From assembly GCA_963277665.1 (NCBI GenBank), contig OY728143.1, forward strand, positions 539,496,394 through 539,560,393: 64,000 bases of DNA, given 5' to 3'. A program made the position numbers and the translations under genes. This stretch comes from Viscum album. Lineage: Eukaryota; Streptophyta; Magnoliopsida; Santalales; Viscaceae. This document shows, one piece after another, positions 36,001 through 46,954 of the stretch (its first letter is position 1; every line of letters begins with the position of its first letter). A model generated the notes under the pieces. It did no database searches. It was not told the DNA's origin and saw nothing but the letters and a program-made list of their open reading frames with translations.

Positions 36001-36980
36001 AAATATCACAATGATATTCTAAAACATTTGATTTTAGTTTTTATCGGATAATGCACCCAGCTAATTTCTGAACAAAAATTCTCTAAATCTAAAGAGATGT
36101 TTCATTAATTTATGTCGTAGAAGTTCAATAATCACCCCATATTGCAGGGATGAGGGATTAGTTAATTCAACCATCAAAATCATTAAACACATATCAAATA
36201 TTTGAAAGGGAAGAATAGGAACACCACGAGCCTACACAGCTGGGGGATTTTTCACATCTACAATACCATGCTCAACGGAATGTAGTTTTCTACAGATTAG
36301 GGAACAAGCCACAAAGAGAGTGCAGAAATAAACTATCCAAGGATTCCATTCAAGTTACTATACGTCAATGATCTCATGAGAATCTATCATATATGATAAC
36401 ATAGTCTCATGGAAGATAAATAGGGTGATGATCTTACATAGATAAAAACAGAAGTCCATTTATACATTATTCACCAATAATTGTCATTAACACCATTATA
36501 GAATATCCTGTAGAAAATTATTCTCGTTTAGGGGAACCAGAAGATGAGGTTCCTAAAAATAATATGGTAGACATTGAGGAAAATGAATAAGGTGTATGTA
36601 CGCAAAATCAAAGGCATACCCAAAATCTAGGTATTCCATCAAATAACAAACTCCCACCCCTTCGAAATGAATCTAACAAGTGGAAAGGTATAAAGATAGT
36701 ATTCATATCACTTTTCCACTATAGAAGGTGAATATATTTATTTGGAAGATATATTTACACAATAATAAAAGGAAATGATCATTTTGAAAAGACTCAATAC
36801 AGAGTTACTTCGAAGCAACTTTTCTCTTAGATATACTTCAAAGGGAGATCCCCAACATGAACATCCTATAGAAGCTACATAACAAATTGGATTAGTAGTA
36901 ACTACAGATGTCGATAATGAGTTCCCTGCATTGATTATATAATCAAGGAAGGGTGACACACATCCTTATAGGCATGTTCC
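33093..36980 (+). other. Element B 5' internal region, possible Ogre-type ORF1, not identified
   Basis: About 3.9 kb between the LTR and gag. Open stretches (33648-33833, 34105-34293, 34583-34792, 35746-35967) and stop-interrupted readings between them suggest former coding sequence on the plus strand, but no family is recognised. Ogre elements are known to carry an extra ORF upstream of gag, and this position fits that; the assignment is by position only. Confidence 0.35.
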
Positions 36981-38140
36981 CAAGGGATATCAAAAGAAAA
37001 TACATGCACCACCACTAGTTGTTTTTCTGGTCATTGCACTAGCTAATGCATCAATTGATGTACCTGTACAGATTCCAGCTCATCTGGATATTCCCCAAAT
37101 TCTTATGGACACAATTTTAGGAATTAACGGCTCGATTAGTGGATACAGAGGAACTATATGTGTAAGTTCATCTAGAATAGAAAACATACCCTGAAAGGGT
37201 GGACATGATTTCTCCCCCACCAAATTTTGTGAATACCACTTTTTGAATATTTAATGTTTCTAGAGATTCTAAACAATAAATAACACATCTCATTTATTGT
37301 TGTGTTCTCACAATAGTAAATCCTCAACAACAACCAGGAGTGATGCCTAGGTTTTTTGTTATGTCACTAAAGAGACCATATTTTTTCTAGTATACAAGTT
37401 TTGAATCTCAATCAATTACTTAATGGGAAAATATCTACAAGAAATTCCTTATTAATTTTATCTCAACACAACCAATGATGACAGTTTTTATCATACCAAT
37501 GGTATTAAAAATGAGAATGAAAGAGTTTTAGATTTCATTGAACTATAGAAAGGATTAACAAATTCCATATGTCAAGAACTCCCTCAGGAAGAGTTGCAAC
37601 TAATTTTTTTTGAGAAATATTGATGACGAGTTATTCACACCATTAATACATGTATAATACACAATAGGGTTTCAATACCTTACTTCAATTTCTCAACAGA
37701 TAGAAGATTTTTTTTATAGAGACTAAGGATAAAACTCGTGTCATTCCATCAACTCTCAGACTGATAACATGGAAAGAAAAGGTTTATACCATTACATTCA
37801 ATCCTGAACCTTTACCTTCTTCAACATCAAAACAATAATAGTATCATAGGGCTCCACCTCCAGATTAATAGCAGAAATAAACTCCCCATTAAGATGATCA
37901 ATGAGATCAAAGGCAGAATCATTTTGAAGAACTAAAAAGAAATGTTTATTCCTTCCAGAACAAACCTGTTCCTAGTTACTTCATATCAGGTCTGGAAAAT
38001 AATATGGATTTTTTTCCAAGGCCAAAGAATCCAAAAAACAAGAATATTATGATCTTCCAAATTATTGTCCCAATGACCAAATTTTAGGGCATCACATACT
38101 GGAGTTTTTTGATTTCATGGACCTCCTACAAAAATGTTAG
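36981..38140 (+). pseudogene. Element B gag remnant
   Basis: Around 37420-37660 one reading gives a gag-like core: FLINFISTQP, then RVLDFIEL, then LPQEELQLIFFEKYDDELF, matching the Tat/Ogre gag pattern W-------P--LPQEEL---F----DEL--PL. Near 38040-38140 comes KEYYDLPNYCPNDQILGHH followed by LEFFDFMDLLQK, recalling the YC-FH---GH-T--C--L---I zinc-knuckle end of Tat gag with two positions lost. Stops interrupt throughout. Gag would build the virus-like particle. The N-terminal limit is uncertain. Confidence 0.55.
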
Positions 38141-39279
38141 AGTCTAGAGAAGTGAAAATGAAATATTATTAGCTTGGGTAGCATGTGTTACATATAATGA
38201 TCTAGAGGAATAAGGTGAATAACAGGAATTTTAAATGTAAAAAATTCCCAAAAACGTCAGTTGGATGATCAGGAAAATGATCAAACAAACTCATTTCATT
38301 TACAAAGAACATTGAAACCACTGATTGTGTTGTCCGACACTCCTATCAAAGTAAAACTTTATAAACAAAAAGGCCAATTCTCAAAGAAGAAAATTGATCA
38401 TAAGGATAATGATTAGAACGATGAAGATGAGCTCGTGTTAAGGATCACATTTCCCCTAACCCTGGAATATTTCATTCCATCATCTTTAAAATTACGGGCA
38501 CTTCCCTACCAAACTGTACAACCAGAACAATCCTATCCTGAAGAATCTTCAATAGATGAAGAATTGATCTTTGGTTCTGTCAACGTTTTCCACATAACAG
38601 ATCTATTTTCTATTGGTGATTCGGATTATAATGATCCTTATATCCTTGAACCTAAATGGGGAATCATAGGAAGATGGCATGGTTGACGATACAATGGATC
38701 AATTGGGAATTATAAAAACAACCATTTTAACTCTACCCCCACTCAAACAATTTTTTGTGGAAGAAACACATGGAAGAGCCCTTCGGCATTATCAACAATA
38801 ACAAGGTGTTTATTCCTTGCATGACATGTTCGGTTCTAAAATGATTTTTTGGAGGACAGATTAGAAGTCAAGATATCATAATATCGTCATGTATATAGAC
38901 CTAGTCAGTCTAACCTACAAAAGATGGGTGTATTTCCAACTTCTACTCTGACGAAGGGTACATCTAGAATAGAAGAATCAACATCTAAGAAACCTACAAA
39001 ACTGCCTTTTCATGCTCGGAAACACATACCTATTTAACAAATGTATGATCTTTTATAAAAATTAAACCATGTACCGTCCATGTTATCAATTTTGGATGCA
39101 ATGACTATGTCAAAAGATCTTCAAGAATCACTTATTGATGTTTAGTAATGTCCTTAAGAATTTTAAACTGAAGTGGCAGATGTTGAGGATTATCTTATAT
39201 TGAATGATTCTGCAAAATTTGATGAATTCATATCTTTTATAGATGAAGATGAAGATGATGTTTTACATGGACATATTAG
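38141..39279 (+). other. Element B gag-protease spacer
   Basis: Contains an 83-codon open frame (38435-38686) rich in Glu, Ser and Pro, in the right strand and place for the linker between gag and protease of Tat elements. No domain recognised. Confidence 0.45.
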
Positions 39280-39610
39280 ACAATTTTATTTCTCTATCAA
39301 GGTCAATGACATTGAAATATGACGAGGCTTCATTGATAATGGATCTGAAGTCATCATCATTCTAGTTGGTTCACATCATTGATTGGGCCTAACTACATAA
39401 GACTTATATCATTCCACTTTATTGTTGAATGTATATAAAAAGAATTGGAAAGTTGTTATGGGAGAGATTACTCTCAGAACTCAATTTAGAGATCTTTTGT
39501 CTATTTCATATTTTATGGTTGTTCGTCAGCACATAGCCTTAAACATTGTTCTTGGAAAGCCTTGGCTACATTAACATTCGACCATACCTTCTTCATACAA
39601 CCTATATGTT
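39280..39610 (+). pseudogene. Element B retropepsin-like protease remnant
   Basis: FIDNGSEVIII near 39327 matches the Tat protease site (VDNGSALN), with the catalytic Asp kept. KVVMGEITLRTQF near 39450 matches the family GEI-L---I block, and IALNIVLGKPWLH near 39535 matches the AYN-LLGRPWIH end block. Spacing is as in Tat proteases, which cut the gag-pol polyprotein. Stops lie before the site and after the final block. Confidence 0.8.
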
Positions 39611-40559
39611 AAGTACAGTTTAAATGGTAAAACTGGTACACTATATGGTGGAAAGTCTCTATTCAAAAACCAAGAATTTTGGTACATTGAGGAAGAATAT
39701 TATCACACAAAAGGTATGAAGTCCATGAAAAAAATAACCAGATTTAATGCATCAAATGGTTTGGAAATTATTCCAAAAAACCCTTTCATACATTTGGGTA
39801 AACTTATGTTCTACCCATCTATCATATTGATATGGTAAAACCAAATCTTCTAACTCATCCAATAACATTCATAAGGTCAATAATGACAACTCAGTTTGAT
39901 TGCATGGGGTAAAATTTTGATTCACCATGTATTGTTGGAAGCTTAAATAGAGATGTTTTCATATCATCTACTTAACTACAAAAGCCTCTACATTTCCAAT
40001 CAGAGTAGAATAAGTTGTAGAAATTTTATAGGAATAAAAAGATGTTGGTTCCCAATCAATCATATCCTCATTATCACCCCAAAAGACCCTTAATCATTAG
40101 TAGGGTTGTAAATAATGGCATCTTCTTCAATATGATAAAATATTGACTCCTCCGCTAACACTATAAGCATTTCATCATCATCTAATAAGAAAATACAAAT
40201 AAAATGGGTAACATGTAATGAATAATAATTGTAAGAACTTAATAATGCTCTTCCATCATTTGGGGATAGTGTCTCTACCACAATGGATGTCCTCATATAA
40301 ATTATCTTCTTAAAGAAGAAAATCCATGCCCCACTATAAATAGTTTTGAAATGACCTATGAAGATCAAGAGGTGTATACTTCATTTATAAATAATAATTC
40401 ATTTATAATTTTGGGGAATTATACATAACTTCCATGAATTTATTCGGATGTAGTCACCCATCATTCGTGTTTACTAGAAGAACATCATGGATTCAAGAAG
40501 GCATCAAAAATGACACACCCAAATCATGCCTCTAAAATTGTTGTTTAAGTTAATAATAT
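39611..40559 (+). other. Element B protease-RT linker
   Basis: Stop-interrupted plus-strand reading without recognised domain. Minus-strand frames here (for example 40090-40368) have no signature. Confidence 0.4.
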
Positions 40560-41200
40560 TATAAAGGAAACTTTTTTATGGAGGTTCAATATTCCAAATT
40601 GATATCAAACATTTCCCCAGACAAAAAGTTGAATGGTAAAATCATAGTTTTCATTGATTTACGAGATCATAACTGAAATTTTTCTAAAGACAATTATCCT
40701 ATTCAAATAAAGAAGCTTATAATTGATGAAACAACATGATATTAAGATCTCTCTATCATTGATGGCTACTCTGGTTATAATCAGATCCGTATGGCCCCAG
40801 ATGATGGATAATCTACACCTTTCAGACCCTTCATGGTGTATTTTTTTATCAGTTAGTGTCTTTTGACTTATGTAATTGAGGTACAACATACAAACTTTCC
40901 ACTCACCATATCATCAATACCTTCTTTTGAAATTACATTGAATGTTATATGGATGATTTGGTGGTCATATCCAGAAAATTTTCTTATCACATGACTGATC
41001 TATAAATCATATTTAATAAACATCAGAAACATAGTTTGATGATTACCCATTGAAATGTTCTTTTGGGGTGACCTCAAGAACGTTACTTGGCTTCGTTGTA
41101 CTCCATAGTGGTATTGATGTCGATCTTGAGAAAAATAATCAATCCTTTGTATGTATCCTACTAGAAATTTGAATGATTGAAGAGTGCTTCTAGGATAGTT
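40560..41200 (+). pseudogene. Element B reverse transcriptase remnant
   Basis: IDLRDHN-like reading near 40655 (family VDYRDLN), DNYPIQIKKLI near 40690 (family D-YP-P-ID-L), IIDGYSGYNQIRMAPDD near 40752 (family DA-SGYNQI-M---D), and ECYMDDLVVISR at about 40940-40972 (family Y-DD--VKS) with both catalytic Asp residues. The MDGYSGYNQI form is typical of the Tat branch. Frameshifts and stops separate the blocks. Confidence 0.82.
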
Positions 41201-41824
41201 GGCCTATATTTGGCACCTTATCGCCAATTTTTCAGGCAAGTGCTTTAACTTCGCAAGATTAATGAATAAGGTATTAACATATTAATGGAATGAATACTTC
41301 CAAGAAGCATTTGATAACCTCAAGAAATATCTCTTGTGTGAACTGGTATTAATTCCACCTATTGATAGAATACCACTTATTCTATATTCTATAGCTTTAG
41401 AGAGATCATTCGTTTCGTTCCTTGTTCAAAAGTACGATGCTTGGAATGATAATTTTCTTTACTATCTCAATATAATTATGCATGATTTAGAAACATAGTA
41501 TTCTAGAATTGAATACTGTGGTGTGAATTAATATTTTTAGATCAGAAATTGAGGCTTCTCCTCCAGCTCCATGAATTAAAATTGGTATCTCTCAATAACC
41601 TGCTCATGATTATCCTTAGCTGTCTTATTCTTATTAGACATCTGGCATAGTGGGATGTTATTTTCCAATAGTTTGATATCCATCTTGAGACATAGAATCT
41701 AATAAATGGAATAGCCATGGTTTTCTTTCTTACTTAACATCCATCTGCGGAATATAAATAATTGAATACTGAACATCCTAATAAAGTGGTATTCTATATA
41801 CAGGATAATTACCCAACATTGGAT
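41201..41824 (+). pseudogene. Element B first RNase H and connection remnant
   Basis: CELVLIPPIDRIPLILY and ALERSFVSFLVQ near 41337-41430 match the gypsy RNase H start (L--PP--G-PL-LY---S--A---VL-Q), with the first Asp replaced. The rest is worn: a later stretch around 41600-41700 only faintly recalls the following tether. Confidence 0.6.
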
Positions 41825-42230
41825 ATGTACTTTGAGGGTGCCTCAAAAAGTCCAAAAGGGAAAAAATGGAAAAACCAAAACTCAACAATGTTGTGATAGG
41901 AAATTTCATTCTTTACCCCAAAATGGTAGTGATTCCATGCACATTCATATTGTCAGAAGAAGGTACCAACAATGAGGCAAAAAATAAATCTCCCATCATA
42001 GGTTCAGAATTGTCCATTCCATTAAAATTGAATCACTTAAAATTGAACGGTGGTTCAAAATTATTAAATGTGAAAAAAAATGGGGAATATTATATCAAAA
42101 AAGAGTTAATACCTTTGTGTGATTATGTTAGAGGTTAAATGGATGAATTTCCCTAATAGACGACATTGTCTTATGTATCTTGGTTTCAAAATTCCCAAGT
42201 TGATGCACTTGATAATGCAGCTACATCTCT
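41825..42230 (+). pseudogene. Element B second, archaeal-type RNase H (aRNH)
   Basis: MYFEGASKSPKG at 41825 matches the aRNH start W-MYFDGA-N--G with catalytic Asp changed to Glu. A frameshift near 41860 leads into an open frame (41866-42138) carrying FILSEEGTNNEAKNK (family F--TNNEAEYEA), SELSIPLKLNHLKLNGGSKLL (family L-L-GDS-LV, Asp now Gly) and NGEYYIKKELIPLCDYVR. After a stop, WFQNSQVDALDNAAT near 42180 matches the end block --N--ADALA-LA. A second RNase H between the first one and integrase defines Tat/Ogre elements. Two catalytic residues are lost, so this copy would be inactive. Confidence 0.85.
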
Positions 42231-42489
42231 AGAAGATAAATATTGGGATGATAAAATCATTATCATAGCCCATATTCATGTAGTCTCACCTATAGTTCAT
42301 CCTAGAATGGAGAAAATTAATGAGATTATCACTTTTTATGATACATATGGTCATACAAAGGGATGGATAACTCTCATTGTGGAATACCGTCATAATGGGG
42401 TACTTCAACCAGATAAGGTGGAAAAAATAGATCTAATGACAAGCAGCCAGTTCTACTCTATATAATATTCTATACAAACAGAAAATACA

Positions 42490-43320
42490 ATTAAAATGAG
42501 GCTTTTATTGAATACATAGATTTATTGATGGAGAAACAAATGTTACTATCATGAAAGATGTGCATTCAAGAAGTTGTGGTGCACATCAGTATAGGCATAG
42601 ACTTTATGATCATATACAATGCCATGGATACTTTTGGACTTCAGTGATGTAGGATGGTACAGATTTCACTAAGAAAATTCATCCATACCTATTTAATCAC
42701 ATCATCATTCATCAAACTGAGGAGTTTCTACATACATCTAAATATTCATGTACATTTTCAGATAGGGAATGGATATAGATGGACCTTATCCTCCTTCCAT
42801 GGCTATGAAGTTCTAGAATATTTAAAATAATACAGACTTATTCCCCAATGGGATGAGGAAATTATTCTTAAAGATTCATTTCCAAAAGCATTGTATGTTT
42901 TGATAAAACTATTATCACCACCATATTTGGTGTCCCTTACACTATTTTGAGGGACAGTGGCACCAATTTTTGTTCTGCTAAGGTAAAAAATTTATATCAG
43001 AAACATAATATTAAATCCAACCATTTATCATACTATAATTAATTAAGAAATGTACATATAGGGGATTTCAATAAAACCCTATAAAATATACTCCATAAGA
43101 TACTGGTTAAAGATAATAAATCTTGTCCTGATAGGCTTTGGCATGATTTATGGTCTAAAATAGTATAGTACTCGTACTGCCACACATGAAACTCCTTATT
43201 CATTGGTATATGGAATAGAAGATGTTTTTATAATTGTAATGTAATTTCCTTCACTCAGAGTTTAAATATGTGATCATTTTTCTACAAACGAGAGGTCTAA
43301 GAAATGTTTCAATGAAATGG
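42490..43320 (+). pseudogene. Element B integrase remnant
   Basis: HSRSCGAHQYRHRLYDHI then CHGYFWTSVM near 42555-42640 match the Tat zinc region (H-G-CGAHQ-G--M---I-R-GY-WP). The CxxC pair is lost. In the core, GVPYTILRDSGTNFCSAKV near 42935 matches G-P--I-SDNGTNF with the catalytic Asp kept, and HNIKSNHLSYYN follows. A block matching NKTI-NILKK and W---L-EALWAYR lies near 43075-43170. It would join element cDNA to chromosomal DNA. Stops throughout. Confidence 0.8.
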
Positions 43321-43704
43321 AATTATTAGATTAAAAATGGTGTCCAACATGGCATCATATAGATGTTTATCAAAACAGAATATCACGATCTTTTAATGAG
43401 AAATTTCTCCTATGTTCATTTCTTGAAGGAAAATTTGTATTGGTCCCCATGAATACTATGATACTTTGATTGAAACCTCCAACGTCTATTCCAATGTGGT
43501 AAGTACCTTATTATATACATATTTTGTACTAAAATAGTGATTATTAAATAATATCAATGTATGGATAGCTCATTACAACAGAAACCAATGTGATATTCTT
43601 GAAGAAATACATTGTGTATTTGAACAGATCATTTTTCTTCGTTATAGGACTAAAAACTGAATGGCCCCACATACTTAGTAGAAGACATAATATTGAAAAG
43701 TAAA

Positions 43705-43855
43705 AATTCATAGTTGCAAGATGTTAAACTGAGTAACAACCATAAGTGTCCATGTTGCATGATGTTAAAATTTTTAGAATCATTATCCTTGTCACATGAC
43801 GTTAAACTGCATGACAACATTTTTCCTTGTTGCACGTCATTAAACTGTAAGGTTG
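43705..43855 (+). repeat. 38-40 base tandem repeat in element B 3' region
   Basis: Four units starting at about 43713, 43752, 43791 and 43830, each with a form of TTGCATGATGTTAAACT and a following CATGACAACAT-like word. Further worn units occur at about 44675-44760 and 45905-46005 with the forms CATGTCTTAAAACTGCAC and CAGGATTTAAAACTGCAC, spaced 36-38 bases. Confidence 0.7.
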
Positions 43856-44939
43856 ACCTCTTCTCTATTTGAAGTCAGCATCTTCTACAAGTATGCATCA
43901 TGGACATCATTTCTACTCCTTAGTGGAACATGATTAATTATCTTACTTATGTATTTGTTAGATCTGAATAGGGACTGTGTCGCAAGAACTATGTGAGGAT
44001 TGATTGTCATCTATTTGATATATGTAGAGACACCTGTATCTCCAATCATGGACCCAAACATAATCAAAAATAATTTATTTCCATTTTTCTTCTCTTTTAT
44101 GTGAACTATATATATAAAGAATGCTCTTTTAAGATAAAAGATATGATTTTCATACCATATTATGTCTTAAATTTTATAGTTCTTCTAGAATGTGGTAAAT
44201 CCCCCATCTCCCATGTCAAAATTGTTTTGTATGAGAAATGATTGTTTGAAAAACTATTTACGGCTTGATTATAATCTATTTGAGATTCTTGTGAAGCATA
44301 TATTTTTAATATTGGGCCCATCCATGATATAAAAACTATACCCATTTATTCATTATATAAGAATCAAACCAGCATATGGAATGTTAGATTTATTCTTGCC
44401 CTAAACAAGCCACAAAGTGACAGTTGGGTTTTATCCCTTAGTCTAGCTACAATAAGTATTACTTTTCACACCACTTCATCGTTTTCCTTACCAGATGGAA
44501 TTAAACTGCATGGAAATCTAACACCCGTATTATTCACATATGTCACCTTTGTATAATAGAATAATCCATTACAGCTCCTAGATTCTCACACTGTGAATAG
44601 ATCACGTGGGATTAGGAATTGGGAATAAGGATTATTTATATAAATAAGGTGTCTCAAATTCATAGGGAAATATCAATGTCCTCGCTACATGTCTTAAAAC
44701 TGCACAGTATAATATCCTCATTACATGAATTTAAACAACTCATCACAATGTTAATTCAAATGGAAAAAAATGAAATTATCCATTTTACTTATGAGTCAGA
44801 TCTATGTAGAGGACATAAAAAATATGGATAATATTGACTGAAATATTTATTATGTGCATAGAGATTAACCCCATTCTATTTATACCAATATTAATAATGA
44901 AAATTTTCTAGATCATCATAATCAATCTTATTGTTTATG

Positions 44940-46400
44940 GTGATGGAGTTTGTAATACATGAGATCTCTTTTCCTTACAATGTAGCAAATGCCCTTAGGT
45001 GGCCTTGCATATGTTTCCCACATAACTGGTCTTTCAGACAATGGATTCCATTTTTTGGCCATGAAACATATTCCTTATATGGCCCTCCATAATATATCCC
45101 CCATAAAGGGGTTTTCAAACTATGGTAATAGAGTTATGGGTAATAATTCCTTTTCCCCTTAACACATTAATGATGATATACATAATTCTATATTTTAAAA
45201 CAATCATTCAGGTATACGTGTCCCATTATCCTTCTCTCAATCTGAACTCTTCAAGACCATTGTTTACACATTCCCATCTCCATGTGTTCAAATAAATATG
45301 AAATAACCTTCGAATCACATGGAAACATAACATATACTATTTCAAATTCTGGACTTAGTTGAATGACCAAAATATGCAGACACCACAACTCCTATGATTT
45401 GGTTATATAGTAGTAAAATTGATATTCCTGTAATTTTTTGGAAATATTGGTTGGAAATACCATTTCCATATTCAGGTATGATTCTACATTAACCAAACTT
45501 TGTGCTTCGAAAAATATGAATCTCTATAATCTTTCTTCACCTTCTAGCAATATAATTTTAATATTCATTAGAGATATTTTTCTTGACTATGCAACATGTT
45601 CCCTTAGCGGGCATTGCATAAGATTCCTACATAATGGGTCTGTCAATCAATAGATGCCACTATTATGCTATTCAACATATGCCCTAGTTGTCCTTGCATA
45701 AAACAACACCCATAATAGATTTCTTAAATAATGGTAACTCCATTCTTGGAAAATACTTCCTCTAATTCTTTTAACCTTTTTCCATATCATTCCTCAAATA
45801 TTGAAATTCCTAAATTATAGTGTATGAATATCCATTATACATGTGAATATGGTAGAATGTTACAAAACCAATTATCAATAAATTATACGAGTCAAATACC
45901 TTTGGTCAATGATAATGACATTAAACTAATGCAGTACAATGTCCTCACTACAGGATTTAAAACTGCACAATACAATGTTCACACAGCCTGACTAAAAACT
46001 ACATAGTTTTATTTCATAAATTCCACTTTATGAAAAAATTTAACCATTCTCCATGTACCAAATTTGTGTCGATGTTGTTTTCCTATTCATGACATACATC
46101 AGCATAAAATATCCCTTTATTACTAAAATCAAATTCTTTGGAAAACCCCCCCAGTGTTGTCTTGAGTCACGAAAATCTTATTTTCCATTGCCTATCAACA
46201 TTAAAATGTTATATTCTTATGAACTATTTTTCTCGAAAATGATGTAGGTGTACTTAGGTGGCCTTGCATATGTTTCCTACATAATGATCATGTCAGTTCA
46301 ACAATGCCACTATTTGGCTATGCATCATATGCTCATGTTACCCTCGCATAATACAGCCCCCATAATGGGTATTTTAAAAAATGAAAAATTTATTCTTGTA
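44940..46400 (+). repeat. Three spaced copies of a 150-base block, period 0.61-0.65 kb, in element B 3' region
   Basis: A shared block appears at about 44985-45125, 45590-45735 and 46240-46385: CCTTAGGTGGCCTTGCATATGT, TCC-ACATAA-GG-C-GTCA, GCCACTATTTGGCTATGCA-CATATG, GCATAATACA-CCCCCATAATGGG. Sequence before each copy is also similar, so the unit is probably the whole 0.6 kb. Confidence 0.75.
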
Positions 46401-46942
46401 AGCGACTCCCATTTTTTTATACACGTTTTAAATTTGGTGACCATAAAAATCATGGTTCAAGATATCCCTTGGAAATATTAAAAGAATGTTAATGAAATTA
46501 TAAGCCACTGAGTCTTGTTTGGGATATAGAATTAAAATGTATGGTCAATTCTATTTCGACCTTAATCATTAGCCCTTTATATAGTCAAATATGAATGAAT
46601 CTAAACTAAAAACAACATGAGACATGGTACTCAGGTGATTAAGATCACACAAAGGGAACTCTGAATAATAGATGAGTCACAATACCTTAAATGTACACTT
46701 TTCATGATTTAGTTAATATTAAGAAGTAAAAATGTCCAAATATAATGAATTTTTGGGATTTTCCATATAAACCTATTAGAAATAAAACTATGCTCACTAG
46801 GCCCAATGTCTTAGGAAAAAATTACATCATCCTTCCAAACTTGACGTAGCTCTAAATCAAACCAAATGTTGTTGGAAGGTGTCAGAGTTCCCTAATATTA
46901 CCGTAGAACAATATTCGTTTCATTTATAATGAATACAATTCT

Positions 46943-46954
46943 AAAGGGGGGTTT
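46943..46954 (+). promoter_or_regulatory. Polypurine tract of element B
   Basis: AAAGGGGGGTTT directly precedes the 3' LTR start TGTAGACA, as expected for the second-strand primer. Confidence 0.75.

Larger units (their letters stand above)
43321..46942 (+). other. Element B 3' non-coding region with tandem repeats
   Basis: About 3.6 kb between integrase and 3' LTR, AT-rich, with two layers of repeats listed separately. Long, variable 3' untranslated regions with tandem repeats are known from Tat/Ogre elements and have been proposed as a source of satellites. Open frames here (for example 44619-44831, 46053-46247) are short and without signature. Confidence 0.65.

Noticed and set aside
38435..38686. 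83-codon frame as an independent gene
   Set aside because: Sits between B's gag and protease in the same strand; best read as linker of the polyprotein.
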